Below, piece after piece: positions 1 through 9,129 of a stretch of DNA of 64,000 nt. Numbering within the stretch: the stretch's first letter is position 1; every line of letters starts with the position of its first letter. The DNA comes from Ulvibacterium sp965248315 (GTDB lineage Bacteria > Bacteroidota > Bacteroidia > Flavobacteriales > Flavobacteriaceae), in the NCBI RefSeq assembly GCF_965248315.1, contig NZ_CBDFIX010000002.1, positions 3,348,001-3,412,000 on the forward strand, written 5' to 3'. Below the pieces are notes generated by a model. It was given only the letters and a program-made list of their open reading frames with translations. It ran no database searches and had not been told where the DNA came from. A program made the translations under genes and the position numbers.

Positions 1-1172
1 GCAAAAATGTAATCTCCTTTGGATTCAACATAATTAATAGACCCCTCCAAGGCTATAATACCGAAAGTCTCTATACTACCGGATTCATCCTCCGATAGGC
101 AAAGTCCATTGGATCCATTCGCCATCAAAAGGATATCCTCATTAACAGCAACGGCATTGGTAACATTATCAGATACTACACCAGTCTTACTATTTTGACT
201 TCCAGCGGTGTTATCAAGAATTGGAACATGCTGCAAAAGGGTTCCCGTACTTGCATCATACACACCAGCTCCTTTACCCCCTTCGGCAACTACCATTTTA
301 TCAGAGTAAAAATCCAAAGTTCTTTTTGCAGCTTGTGGAAAGTTGGACTCCACAGGTATTTCCCTTACGATTTCGAGGTTTTCGTCTAAAAAGACAATGC
401 CCTGATCCGCGTCAAGCACGGCAACATTGTTCTCATTTACCGATACCGAACGTAAATCTGCAAATGGCATTTCGTCTTGAATTTCCAAACTATTTCTATC
501 ATACTTTGTCACAGATCCCTCTGAACCACTGCTTACCAATACGGAATTGTCTTTTATGGCTACATCCGTAGCAACTTTACCCTGTTGGAAACCGTAGATA
601 ATACTTCCAACATCGAATCGAGCACCGGAAACCGATATCTTAGCTACGAAAGAATTTGAGGTGGCACGTACCGAAGTTTCAGCATCCACTCCACCAACAA
701 TATAAATATAACCATCGGCATAAACCAGGGAATTGACATCGGCATTTCTATAAGTCAACCTAGATCTAAGTCTCGGCCTATTAGGGTCTCTTACATCTAC
801 AATATCTATGGCCCCTAGATAGGTTTCATTTGCTGTATTGTAGCTCACGTAAGCATAATTGCCATGGACATCAACATGGGTGGCTCCCAAAGTGGAGGAG
901 GGAGATTTTATACGGGCCACTAAGGTCAAAGGATGGTCCCCTGCTAATTCGTCATTGGAGTTTTTTGAAGATTTTCCGGCAAGTTCTTCCTCTTCAAAAA
1001 TGTCCAATACACCAGCATCGTCCAGTGCCACATTGCCCTCTAGCTCGGTTTCGCTGTTTTCCACTAAAAGGTCATCTTCAAGTTTGTCCTGATAAACTGT
1101 GGTTTCATCGGAACAGGAAAGGCTTACCCCAAGTGAACACCCAATCAAGGTTAAAAAAGAAACTCTTTTCAT
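1..1172 (-). CDS. LVIVD-repeat-type beta-propeller lipoprotein, C-terminus cut by window edge
   Basis: The minus strand is open without a stop from an ATG at 1172 down to base 1, giving at least 390 residues; the stop lies outside the window. Residues 1-20 form a lipoprotein signal with a hydrophobic core and a cysteine at 20 (context VSLSC). An acidic, low-complexity linker follows to about residue 75. After this come repeated beta-propeller-like strands, including LGAIDIVDVRDPNRPRL at about 119-135. That resembles the LVIVD repeat found in secreted Bacteroidota proteins. The rest alternates phrases such as 'VAVLDADQGIVFLDENLE', typical of a blade-by-blade propeller. No catalytic residues are recognisable, so a surface binding or scaffold role is inferred only from the fold. 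All plus-strand open frames over this stretch are shadows. Confidence 0.8.
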   Translation of the reverse strand, partial: MKRVSFLTLIGCSLGVSLSCSDETTVYQDKLEDDLLVENSETELEGNVALDDAGVLDIFEEEELAGKSSKNSNDELAGDHPLTLVARIKSPSSTLGATHVDVHGNYAYVSYNTANETYLGAIDIVDVRDPNRPRLRSRLTYRNADVNSLVYADGYIYIVGGVDAETSVRATSNSFVAKISVSGARFDVGSIIYGFQQGKVATDVAIKDNSVLVSSGSEGSVTKYDRNSLEIQDEMPFADLRSVSVNENNVAVLDADQGIVFLDENLEIVREIPVESNFPQAAKRTLDFYSDKMVVAEGGKGAGVYDASTGTLLQHVPILDNTAGSQNSKTGVVSDNVTNAVAVNEDILLMANGSNGLCLSEDESGSIETFGIIALEGSINYVESKGDYIF

Positions 1173-1323
1173 TATAAGTAGGTTTAATCAGTTAAATTTG
1201 GTTAGTAGCCTAACGGTAAAACCCTTGGAAGTGTATAACCTACTATACTTTTTCGATGAACTACGTTCAAGAAATTACTCTGAATCCGCTATTAAAATTT
1301 TGTTATTTATGTAGGAATTTAGG

Positions 1324-1974
1324 TCAGATTTTTCCTGTTTTTTCCATGACGAACAATATGACAATGGGAATTGCCAAAAGAATAACCATAAGTGTCTCTG
1401 TAAGAAAAAGTTCGGGCATAAAGATCAATGTAGTCAAGTATCCACCTATGGCCCCACCGAAGTGCGCTGTATGGCCAATATTGCCCAATCTACTTTTCAT
1501 ACCATAAATGGAATATAATAAATAGCCGATACCAAGAACATAGGCGGGAATAGGAATGGGAATGAACATAAGAATCAGGTCCATATCCGGCTGTAGTAAA
1601 ATTGCAGCGTACAATATTCCAGTTACCGCTCCACTGGCCCCAACAGCACTATAATATGGTTCGTTCTTATGGAAAAAAAGTGCCAACATGCTTCCGGCCA
1701 CCAAGCTTATAAAATAGATACCGATAAACTTTCCAGGGCCAAACCAACCTATCACAACGTTGGCAAAGAAGTACAGGGTGAACATATTGAAGAACAAATG
1801 TGCAATATCCACATGTAAAAACCCAGAGGTAACCATACGTTCCTTCTGTCCAGCCTTTATTTGGGTTATTCCAAATTTATATCGTTCAAAAAAGGAAGTG
1901 TCATTAAACCCTTTAAAGGAAACCAGAATGTTGGCGGCAATTATGGCTATGGTCGCAAAATGGATATCGTGCAT
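1324..1974 (-). CDS. Rhomboid family intramembrane serine protease
   Basis: This 216-residue polytopic protein has the hallmarks of active rhomboids. The nucleophile motif GASG places the serine at 114, and the C-terminal HTAHFGG supplies the catalytic histidine at 171. An upstream H59 and N63 in the HLFFNM motif are expected to form the oxyanion-hole side. The hydrophobic segments are consistent with a six-helix minimal rhomboid core. Such enzymes cleave single-pass membrane proteins within the bilayer; the substrate here is unknown. It is divergent from the acyltransferase gene, with 58 bases between the two starts. All catalytic positions are intact, so activity is likely. Confidence 0.93.
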   Translation of the reverse strand: MHDIHFATIAIIAANILVSFKGFNDTSFFERYKFGITQIKAGQKERMVTSGFLHVDIAHLFFNMFTLYFFANVVIGWFGPGKFIGIYFISLVAGSMLALFFHKNEPYYSAVGASGAVTGILYAAILLQPDMDLILMFIPIPIPAYVLGIGYLLYSIYGMKSRLGNIGHTAHFGGAIGGYLTTLIFMPELFLTETLMVILLAIPIVILFVMEKTGKI

Positions 1975-2008
1975 GTGCGCTTTAGTTATATTTGGGGCTA
2001 AATATAGC

Positions 2009-2016
2009 TATATTTG
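2009..2016 (+). promoter_or_regulatory. TAnnTTTG -7 box for the acyltransferase gene
   Basis: TATATTTG matches the Bacteroidota -7 consensus TAnnTTTG and ends 16 bases before the ATG at 2033. A second copy, TATATTTG at 1987-1994, could be an alternative. The position supports the ATG at 2033 over longer upstream readings of the frame. Confidence 0.5.
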
Positions 2017-2032
2017 CCCATTATCTAAACGC

Positions 2033-2920
2033 ATGCAACTACTCGTTTTTGTCCTGGCATATCCCTTTTTGCGGCTTATTTCTATTTTACCCTATAGACT
2101 ATTTTATGGGTTTTCCGATTTTCTATATTTTTTGATTTATAAGGTAATCGGATACCGGAAAACTGTGGTACGGAACAATCTGAAACTGGTCTTTCCCGAA
2201 AAATCCGAAAAGGAAATTAAAACGATAGAAAAGAATTTCTACAAACATATGTGCGACCTTTTTTTGGAAATGGTAAAGACCATGGATCTTTCCAAGACAG
2301 AGGTAAAAAAACGATATCAAATTGTCAATATTGATACGCTCACGGAAATCGAAAAAAAGAAGAGTATACTCATAGCCTGCTCCCATTATGCCAATTGGGA
2401 GTGGAACGTAAGTATCAATAATTATGTCGATGCCAAGGGCTATGCAGTTTATCAAAAGATTAGCAACAGGTATTTTGATAATCTGATTAAAAGGATACGG
2501 GCCAAGTGGAACACCGTTTTAATCACCCAGAAAGAGACCATGGTGGCCGTGGTAAGAAATCACAAGAACAACGTGCGAGCCATATATGGGATGGTAAACG
2601 ATCAATCGCCGCAAGCCCATCTGGCGCAATATTGGACCGATTTCATGGGCGTAAAAGCCCCCATCTTTACAGGTATCGAAAGTTTGGCCCGCAAGCTGGA
2701 CCTTGCCGTAGTTTTCTTAAAAGTTTCCAAGATTAAACGAGGGTACTACCAGGCAGAATTTATACCGATTACCGTTTCCGGGGAATCCACTAAAAAAAAT
2801 GAAATTACTGACCAGTTTTTAAGGTTAACGGAACAACAGATACGGGAAAGACCGGAACATTATCTCTGGACACACCGAAGGTGGAAGCATAGAGACAAGG
2901 TTCCTGAGAAATTTTTATAG
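2033..2920 (+). CDS. Lysophospholipid/lipid A biosynthesis acyltransferase (LpxL/HtrB family)
   Basis: The 295-residue protein belongs to the LpxL/HtrB family, which transfers secondary acyl chains to lipid A or related lipids at the inner membrane. An N-terminal hydrophobic anchor (about residues 1-37) precedes the motif SHYANWEW, where H118 and E123 form the H-x4-D/E catalytic dyad. The C-terminal YLWTHRRWKHR is typical of the family. The open frame extends upstream to 1760, but that part overlaps the divergent rhomboid gene. The ATG at 2033, just after a TAnnTTTG box, gives the normal family length. The acyl donor and the exact acceptor cannot be read from the sequence. Confidence 0.9.
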   Translation: MQLLVFVLAYPFLRLISILPYRLFYGFSDFLYFLIYKVIGYRKTVVRNNLKLVFPEKSEKEIKTIEKNFYKHMCDLFLEMVKTMDLSKTEVKKRYQIVNIDTLTEIEKKKSILIACSHYANWEWNVSINNYVDAKGYAVYQKISNRYFDNLIKRIRAKWNTVLITQKETMVAVVRNHKNNVRAIYGMVNDQSPQAHLAQYWTDFMGVKAPIFTGIESLARKLDLAVVFLKVSKIKRGYYQAEFIPITVSGESTKKNEITDQFLRLTEQQIRERPEHYLWTHRRWKHRDKVPEKFL

Positions 2921-2987
2921 CTATTTTTGACGGAATTAAGTTTCTTTATCTTTTGAATCGGTTTATCAAAGCAAACTATCTACCTCA

Positions 2988-3977
2988 ATGGAATTATTGC
3001 AAATACTATATGAAGAAATTTTAGGGTTTTTAGGTATTAGCCAAGTGCTGGAAATACTCAATACAGGTGATTATAGTGTGCTTGCTACTTACGAGGGTAT
3101 AACGGCATTTGTGTTGCCGATAATACCTTTACTGGTAATCTTGGAACTCATTTTAGGTCTTATCTATAAAAAGCCCCAGACCAAGGTTTATAAGGTGAAT
3201 TTTTTGATTTATATCTTTAATCGCTTCGTAGGTCGTTTTATTTCCATTGCCATGGTTGCCCTTTGTATAGGCTGGTTTCAGCCCTATGCACCTTTCCAAA
3301 CCAAACCTACTTGGTACTGGTTCATATATGGTTATATTGTCTGGGAATTTGGGCATTTTCTGTATCACTACTGGGGCCATAAAGTACGGCTTTTTTGGTG
3401 CTTGCATTCCACACATCATGCACCGGAAGAAATGAATCTGACCGTTACGTATGCCCATTTTTTCTTAGAAGGGCCCTATGCTGATATCATTAGGACAACG
3501 GTGTGTATACTAGCCGGTATTGAACCTACCATGTTGTTCGCAATTATGTTCATTGATGGTACCTATGGGGCCTTTATCCATGTGGGGGAAAACCTGATCA
3601 AAGATGCCAGGTTCGGTTTTTTGGGGAAATTTATTCTTACGCCTTCCCATCACAGGGTGCATCATGCCAGGAACCCCCTCTATATGGATACCAATTTCTG
3701 TAATCTACTCAATATCTGGGATCGCATATTTGGCACATATCAAGAGGAACAGAATGCCATACCCATAGAATATGGCATAACTCGAAAAATGAACTCCGGA
3801 AGCTTTCTCGATGTTTATTTTGGTGAAATTATCGCTTTGGCCAAAGATGTTGCCAATGCTCCAGGGTTTATGAACAAGTTGAAATATATTGTCATGCCTC
3901 CGGGTTGGCATCATTCAGGAGAACATCGAACGGCTAAAATTGTTAGAGGAAACTACCTCAATGAAAAAGAAGCCTAA
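2988..3977 (+). CDS. Sterol desaturase / fatty acid hydroxylase family protein
   Basis: This 329-residue membrane protein carries the histidine clusters of the fatty-acid-hydroxylase superfamily, which bind a di-iron centre: H123-x3-H127-x3-H131, then H140-x2-H143-H144, and finally H221-H222-x2-H225-H226. Hydrophobic segments lie on both sides, near 35-60, 75-97, 110-125 and 170-195. Members hydroxylate or desaturate lipid chains, sterols or carotenoids using oxygen; the substrate here is unknown. The preceding lipid acyltransferase, 67 bases upstream on the same strand, fits a lipid-modification role. Its stop codon overlaps the convergent glmM stop by four bases. Confidence 0.9.
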   Translation: MELLQILYEEILGFLGISQVLEILNTGDYSVLATYEGITAFVLPIIPLLVILELILGLIYKKPQTKVYKVNFLIYIFNRFVGRFISIAMVALCIGWFQPYAPFQTKPTWYWFIYGYIVWEFGHFLYHYWGHKVRLFWCLHSTHHAPEEMNLTVTYAHFFLEGPYADIIRTTVCILAGIEPTMLFAIMFIDGTYGAFIHVGENLIKDARFGFLGKFILTPSHHRVHHARNPLYMDTNFCNLLNIWDRIFGTYQEEQNAIPIEYGITRKMNSGSFLDVYFGEIIALAKDVANAPGFMNKLKYIVMPPGWHHSGEHRTAKIVRGNYLNEKEA

Positions 3978-5362
3978 ATTCCGGCGACCTCTTTTATTTC
4001 TGAAATTATTCTTTCTGCGAGCATATCGGCTTCGGATTGACTTTTGGCCTCGGTGTATATTCTAATAATAGGTTCCGTGTTCGATTTTCTGAGGTGAACC
4101 CAATTCTCGGGAAAATCTATTTTTACTCCATCGATCGTGGAAATATCCTCATCTTTATACTTTTCCTCCATTGCCTTAAGGATACCATCAACATCCAAAT
4201 CAGGTGTAAGCTCAATTTTCTTTTTACTCATGAAATAAGATGGGTAACCGGCCCTAAGTTCCGTAACCGTTCCTCCCCTCTCGGCCATCAACATTAGGAA
4301 AAGAGCTGTACCGACCAAAGAATCCCTGCCGTAATGACTTTCTGGATAAATGATTCCGCCATTGCCTTCTCCCCCAATAATCGCCTTGTTCTCCTTCATT
4401 TTAATGACCACGTTCACCTCCCCAACGGCGGCCGCTTCGTATACCCCTCCATGCTTTTGGGTAACATCCCGTAAAGCCCGGGACGATGAAAGATTGGATA
4501 CGGTATTTCCTTTGGTCTTGCCCAAAACATAATCGGCACAAGCTACCAAGGTATATTCCTCCCCGAACATTTCGCCTTCATCGCTAATAAAGGCCAACCG
4601 ATCCACGTCCGGATCTACGACAATACCAAAATCAGCTTTTTCTTGAACCACTAACTGACAAATATCCGTTAGATGCTCCTTTAAGGGTTCTGGGTTATGT
4701 GGAAAATGTCCCGTAGGGTCGCAGTACAGCTCAATGACCTCTACACCAAGTGCCTCCAAAAGTTTGGGAATGGCTATCCCGCCAGTAGAATTTACACCAT
4801 CCACTACCACTTTGAATTTGGCGTTTCGTATGGTATCTGCCTCCACAAGGGATAAATTTAATACTTCATCGATATGGATATCAATGTATGCATCGTTCTT
4901 GGTTATCGTTCCCAAATCATCCACTTCGGCAAAATCAAAATCCTCCCTTTCCGCAATTTCCAAAATCTTTTGGCCTTGCCTAGCATCCAAAAACTCCCCC
5001 TTTTCATTAAGTAACTTTAAGGCATTCCACTGTTTGGGGTTGTGACTGGCCGTTAGAATAATACCTCCATCGGCCTTTTCCAGGGGAACGGCTATTTCTA
5101 CCGTCGGTGTTGTGGAGAGTCCAAGGTCAATGACATCTATACCCAGACCGACCAGGGTTGATACTACCAAGTTTTGAATCATTTCCCCGGAAAGACGAGC
5201 ATCCCTACCAATGACCACTTTGAGCTGTTCCTTTTGAGAATATTCCTTTAGCCAAATGCCATAGGCAGCAGCAAATTTAACGGCATCAATCGGTGTTAGG
5301 TTATCTCCCGGCCGACCGCCAATGGTGCCGCGTATACCGGAAATCGATTTTATTAGTGTCAT
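3974..5362 (-). CDS. glmM: Phosphoglucosamine mutase
   Basis: The protein is predicted to interconvert glucosamine-6-phosphate and glucosamine-1-phosphate on the way to UDP-GlcNAc, peptidoglycan and LPS. The 462-residue form from the ATG at 5362 starts with MTLIKSISGIRGTIGG, the normal N-terminus. It has TASHNP with the phosphorylated serine at 106, the magnesium-binding loop DPDVDR (D250, D252, D254), a GEGNGG sugar loop and a C-terminal phosphate loop (RKSNTEPIIRIY). A longer in-frame reading to 5548 has no family similarity and overlaps the divergent gene, so I reject it. Some members of this superfamily are phosphomannomutases; the length and N-terminus favour GlmM. Confidence 0.92.
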   Translation of the reverse strand: MTLIKSISGIRGTIGGRPGDNLTPIDAVKFAAAYGIWLKEYSQKEQLKVVIGRDARLSGEMIQNLVVSTLVGLGIDVIDLGLSTTPTVEIAVPLEKADGGIILTASHNPKQWNALKLLNEKGEFLDARQGQKILEIAEREDFDFAEVDDLGTITKNDAYIDIHIDEVLNLSLVEADTIRNAKFKVVVDGVNSTGGIAIPKLLEALGVEVIELYCDPTGHFPHNPEPLKEHLTDICQLVVQEKADFGIVVDPDVDRLAFISDEGEMFGEEYTLVACADYVLGKTKGNTVSNLSSSRALRDVTQKHGGVYEAAAVGEVNVVIKMKENKAIIGGEGNGGIIYPESHYGRDSLVGTALFLMLMAERGGTVTELRAGYPSYFMSKKKIELTPDLDVDGILKAMEEKYKDEDISTIDGVKIDFPENWVHLRKSNTEPIIRIYTEAKSQSEADMLAERIISEIKEVAGI

Positions 5363-5381
5363 AGGTGTGAAAAAGTTTTTG

Positions 5382-5389
5382 CAAATATA
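5382..5389 (-). promoter_or_regulatory. TAnnTTTG -7 box for glmM
   Basis: Read on the minus strand this is TATATTTG, ending 19 bases before the glmM ATG at 5362. It matches the Bacteroidota -7 consensus. No clear -33 element is visible. Confidence 0.45.
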
Positions 5390-5435
5390 TCCATCTGATA
5401 TAAAAACGGTGCTCCTTCTTTGTAAATTCGTCATT

Positions 5436-6029
5436 ATGAATTTTCTGGCACATATATATCTTTCCTTTGGGGATGATGATGTTACTATCGGAAATTTTAT
5501 TGCCGATAGTATTAGGGGCAATAAATTCAAGCATTTGCCGGACGCCATTCAAAAAGGAATTTTATTACACCGGCAAATAGACACCTACACGGATACCCAC
5601 CATATTCCCAAAAAAAGCAGTAAACGCTTACATGAAAACTATGGCCATTATAGCATGGTAATCGTGGACATTTTCTATGACCATTTTCTAGCAAAGAATT
5701 GGAAACGCTATTCCGACATCCCTTTAGAGGTATTCGTAGACCGATTTTATGATCTCTTGGAAATAAACTATGTGCTATTGCCAGAAGGTATAAAACGGAT
5801 GATGCCTTATATGATCGCGGACAATTGGTTGGTGAACTATGCCAAAATGAAGGGCATTGGGCGGGTGTTAAATGGCATGAACCGGAGGACCCAAAATAAA
5901 TCCAAAATGAATTTTGCCATTTTGGACCTCGAAAAAAACTATACGCTCTTTGAAGAAGAATTTACGGCCTTTTTTGAGGAGTTGATCATTTTCTCAAAAC
6001 AAAAGTATATCTCTTTATGCGAAAAATAA
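5436..6029 (+). CDS. Acyl carrier protein phosphodiesterase (AcpH-type)
   Basis: The 197-residue protein opens with MNFLAHIYLS, the signature start of the AcpH/YajB family, and contains NFIADSIRG and the histidine-rich LLHRQIDTYTDTHH segment. Family members remove the 4'-phosphopantetheine arm from holo-ACP using a metal-dependent HD-like site. The ATG at 5436 is chosen because it gives the conserved N-terminus; an extension to 5322 runs into glmM. The last 13 bases overlap the next gene in another frame, suggesting translational coupling. In Bacteroidota the physiological role is less certain than in E. coli. Confidence 0.85.
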   Translation: MNFLAHIYLSFGDDDVTIGNFIADSIRGNKFKHLPDAIQKGILLHRQIDTYTDTHHIPKKSSKRLHENYGHYSMVIVDIFYDHFLAKNWKRYSDIPLEVFVDRFYDLLEINYVLLPEGIKRMMPYMIADNWLVNYAKMKGIGRVLNGMNRRTQNKSKMNFAILDLEKNYTLFEEEFTAFFEELIIFSKQKYISLCEK

Positions 6030-7699
6030 TACTATTCCTTCCCCTATTACTATTCATTCAATGTAAAAAAAGTCCCCCAAAACCAACCGGAACAGTTGCC
6101 CAAAAGGCCATGGTAGTTTCGGCCAGGGAAGAAGCCTCGGCAATTGGGATAGAAATTTTAAAAAAAGGAGGTAATGCCTTTGATGCCATGGTGGGCACAG
6201 AATTGGCATTGGCTGTAGCTTATCCCTATGCCGGCAATCTGGGCGGTGGTGGATTTATGGTCTACCGTAAATCCAACGGAAATGTTGGCGCATTGGACTA
6301 TAGGGAGAAAGCACCTTTGTCTGCCCATAAGGATATGTATTTGGATTCCTTGGGCAATGTAATTCCGAATATGAGCATCAAAGGAGCAACTGGGGTGGGC
6401 GTTCCGGGAACAATTGCCGGCATATTTGAAGTGCATAAAAAATTTGGTACCCTACCCATAGAACAAATCATGGCCCCCGTAATCGAATTGGTGGACAAAG
6501 GTGTTGTAGTTACCGAAAAACAAGCGGCCCGATTAGATCACTACTGGGAGGCTATTTTGGAGGTAAATGGGGACAGCACGTTGTTCTATTCACAATGTAT
6601 GGCCGGGGACACTTTGCAATATCCCGCCTTGGCCAATACCTTGAGAAGAATCTCCAAAAACGGTCGCGATGAATTCTATAAAGGGGAGACCGCCAAAACT
6701 TTGGCCAACTTTATACAAAAAAAAGGAGGTTACATTACCGAAGAAGATTTGGCAAGATATGAAGTAAAATGGAGGCAACCCGTCATTTTTAAATATAAAG
6801 ATCTTCGTATTATTTCCATGAGTCCGCCCAGTAGCGGCGGGATTACCATTAACCAAATCTTTAAGATGATCGAACCTTTTGACATCTCCCGTTATGAACA
6901 CAATTCACCAGAGGCCATACAATTATTTACCGAAGCTTCGCGTAGGGCCTATGCTGATAGAAATTACTATTTGGGCGACCCGGATTTTGTGGATATTCCA
7001 CTGGATGTTCTTTTAAGCAACAGCTATCTTCAGAAACGAATGCAGAATTTCTCCTTTGAAAAGGCTACCCCCTCCTCGGAAATACAACGGGGGTCAGTTG
7101 ACACCATGGAAAGTGCAGAAACCACCCATTATTCCATAGTTGACCAACAAGGCAATGCCGTTTCCGTTACCACTACGCTTAACGGTGCCTATGGCTCAAA
7201 ACTTTATTGCGATGAATTGGGTTTTTTCCTGAACAATGAAATGGATGATTTTAGTGCCAAGCCCGGGGTTCCCAATATGTTCGGACTTATTGGTGCCGAA
7301 GCTAATAGCATTGCCCCCGAAAAAAGAATGTTAAGCAGTATGACCCCCACGATTGTAGAAAGGGACGACAAACTCTGGATGGTTGTAGGGACTCCGGGAG
7401 GTTCTACGATCATAACCGCAGTTGCTCAAACTATTTTGAACGTTTATGAATTTGGCATGAGCATGCAAGAGGCCGTGAATGCGCCCCGATTCCACCACCA
7501 ATGGTTACCGGACCATATTATTTTTGAACCCGAAGGGTTTCCATCAGAATTAAAATCGGCCTTAGAGACCAAAGGGTATCCTATAAACGAGAAACGTACT
7601 CCCGTTATTGGTAAGGTTGATGCCATTCGGGTCTTGCCCGATGGCCGTTTGGAAGGTGGTGCCGACCCAAGAGGTGATGACAGTGCGATAGGTTTTTAA
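6017..7699 (+). CDS. ggt: Gamma-glutamyltransferase, lipoprotein form
   Basis: The protein is predicted to hydrolyse or transfer the gamma-glutamyl group of glutathione and related peptides. It has 560 residues with a lipoprotein signal whose cysteine is at 16 (FIQC). GNLGGGGF at about 73-80 and PPSSGG at about 270-275 match the substrate-binding loops. The autoprocessing site TTHYSIVD has the nucleophilic threonine at 369, so the proenzyme should split into large and small subunits. It overlaps the ACP phosphodiesterase gene by 13 bases. The lipid anchor puts the enzyme on the periplasmic or outer face, suiting peptide scavenging. All key residues are present. Confidence 0.94.
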   Translation: MRKIILFLPLLLFIQCKKSPPKPTGTVAQKAMVVSAREEASAIGIEILKKGGNAFDAMVGTELALAVAYPYAGNLGGGGFMVYRKSNGNVGALDYREKAPLSAHKDMYLDSLGNVIPNMSIKGATGVGVPGTIAGIFEVHKKFGTLPIEQIMAPVIELVDKGVVVTEKQAARLDHYWEAILEVNGDSTLFYSQCMAGDTLQYPALANTLRRISKNGRDEFYKGETAKTLANFIQKKGGYITEEDLARYEVKWRQPVIFKYKDLRIISMSPPSSGGITINQIFKMIEPFDISRYEHNSPEAIQLFTEASRRAYADRNYYLGDPDFVDIPLDVLLSNSYLQKRMQNFSFEKATPSSEIQRGSVDTMESAETTHYSIVDQQGNAVSVTTTLNGAYGSKLYCDELGFFLNNEMDDFSAKPGVPNMFGLIGAEANSIAPEKRMLSSMTPTIVERDDKLWMVVGTPGGSTIITAVAQTILNVYEFGMSMQEAVNAPRFHHQWLPDHIIFEPEGFPSELKSALETKGYPINEKRTPVIGKVDAIRVLPDGRLEGGADPRGDDSAIGF

Positions 7700-7703
7700 G
7701 TCC

Positions 7704-8798
7704 CTAAAGCTCGTTTAGTTTAAACTCGTTCAAAACTAAGCGCCATTCCTCGGTTTCTATAATTTCCAAAATACGCTGAGAAATGGCCTGCTCCAATTTA
7801 GGGTGTTTTTTGGCAATACCAAAGGCATAGAATTGTACATCAAATTTAATAGGTAGAATACTGATAGAGCTCATGGATGAATCTCTAGCGATGTTGTACT
7901 TAAGGATAGGTTCATCGTACATAAACGCCTCAATGTCATTATTTTTTAGGGCAGAAAGCCCTTCAGCAACCGTATTGTATCCCTTTAAATCTTGAAAGAA
8001 GCGGGATTTTAAAAACTCATTGGTCCCTGTGTTTTTAACCGACCCCACCGCACGCTCCTTAAACTCATTAAAACTGTCCGGATCGGTGGTCAAATGGTTC
8101 ACCGTTAGCCCGGAGGCTATACTTGCCGTAAGTCCGGATATGAACAAAAGTCCTCCGAACATCAATATCAAAGCGACCGTTTTACCCATTCTGGTTTTCG
8201 GGGCCTTGTCTCCATATCCTACCGTTGTAAGTGTAACGGCGGACCACCAAAGCCCATCCCAAATACCATGAAAGCCCGTGCGAAAATCATCCGGATTTTC
8301 CCTTCGCTCAAAGTACCACCCAGCTAGGCCAAATAAAAAGATAATCAAAAGTAAAATCCCAAGCCCCTTTAAAAAATTTAGGTTAAAAAAAGCACGTACA
8401 AAATCCAGAAGTTTGGTAAAAGAAGATATTTCCGCTACCGCGACCGTAGAATTGGACGCATAGAAGGAATGGGTAAACTCCATTTTTTTACTCCGCTCAC
8501 TGGTAATGGTAAGCGGATTAATACTTACATCGATTCCTCCACTTTCCAGGGAGTCCAACATATCCGAAAAATCCATAGGCAAAAGTTCGAACTCCAGTCC
8601 CAAGTCCTTGGCCACCTTTTTCCACAACCAAACATTAATACCCCGTAAAACCGTATCTTCCTTAACAACAAAGGGCGGGGCGGTGGTATAGCCCACTTTC
8701 AACACCTCTGTATTTAATGATAAACTGTCACTTTTGGATTGACCCTTTGTTCCTATTAAGAACAGTGCAAAAAAAAGAAAAGACCATTGTAGTCTCAT
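7704..8798 (-). CDS. GluR0-like glutamate-receptor-type potassium channel
   Basis: This 364-residue protein has the prokaryotic ionotropic glutamate receptor layout. A signal peptide (about 1-20) is followed by ligand-binding lobe S1 (about 30-125), TM1 (about 145-162), a pore loop with the potassium filter TTVGYGD (T192-V193-G194-Y195-G196), TM2 (about 206-228) and lobe S2 (about 240-350). SGLTASIASG at 221-230 resembles the gating helix of eukaryotic receptors. Ligand binding outside the cytoplasmic membrane should open a potassium pathway; the ligand is probably an amino acid but cannot be named. The frame extends to 8894, but the ATG at 8798 begins directly at the signal peptide. Its stop is 4 bases from the convergent ggt stop. 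Confidence 0.9.
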   Translation of the reverse strand: MRLQWSFLFFALFLIGTKGQSKSDSLSLNTEVLKVGYTTAPPFVVKEDTVLRGINVWLWKKVAKDLGLEFELLPMDFSDMLDSLESGGIDVSINPLTITSERSKKMEFTHSFYASNSTVAVAEISSFTKLLDFVRAFFNLNFLKGLGILLLIIFLFGLAGWYFERRENPDDFRTGFHGIWDGLWWSAVTLTTVGYGDKAPKTRMGKTVALILMFGGLLFISGLTASIASGLTVNHLTTDPDSFNEFKERAVGSVKNTGTNEFLKSRFFQDLKGYNTVAEGLSALKNNDIEAFMYDEPILKYNIARDSSMSSISILPIKFDVQFYAFGIAKKHPKLEQAISQRILEIIETEEWRLVLNEFKLNEL

Positions 8799-9129
8799 GG
8801 AATTGCCCGAATTTTTAAAATTCAAAAATACAAATTTCGAAAACCAAATCATTTTCCTAACCATAGCCTGGTTCTTAAGAATATAGAAATACATTCCCTC
8901 CCAATATCCGACTAAAAAATTATACGATTTATTTTCTTTATTTTTTGTAAGAATTTATTTGCTAAATATTAATTGTTAAGTTATTTTTATTGCACAATAG
9001 TATCCCTCCAAACCAATGTGCCGCCTCAACTTGGCTCCAGATTTTGAAGATATTCATTCGCGAAGAATAGACACAGGCCTTGAGTGTCTTTAAATGTTCA
9101 GGGAAGAATTGAATCTTTAAATTTTAATC
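8799..9129. other. AT-rich divergent intergenic region
   Basis: About 330 bases between the channel gene start and the peptide gene start. It is AT-rich and holds no convincing open frame. A small inverted repeat, AGACAC/GTGTCT at 9069-9089, lies in the presumed leader of the peptide gene. Possible promoter-like stretches occur near 8940-8995, but none matches TAnnTTTG cleanly. Confidence 0.5.

Noticed and set aside
1760..2032. N-terminal extension of the acyltransferase
   Set aside because: It overlaps the rhomboid gene on the other strand, and the family N-terminus and a TAnnTTTG box both point to 2033.
5363..5548. N-terminal extension of GlmM
   Set aside because: MTLIKSISGIRGT at 5362 is the normal start; the extension overlaps the divergent ACP phosphodiesterase gene and has no family features.
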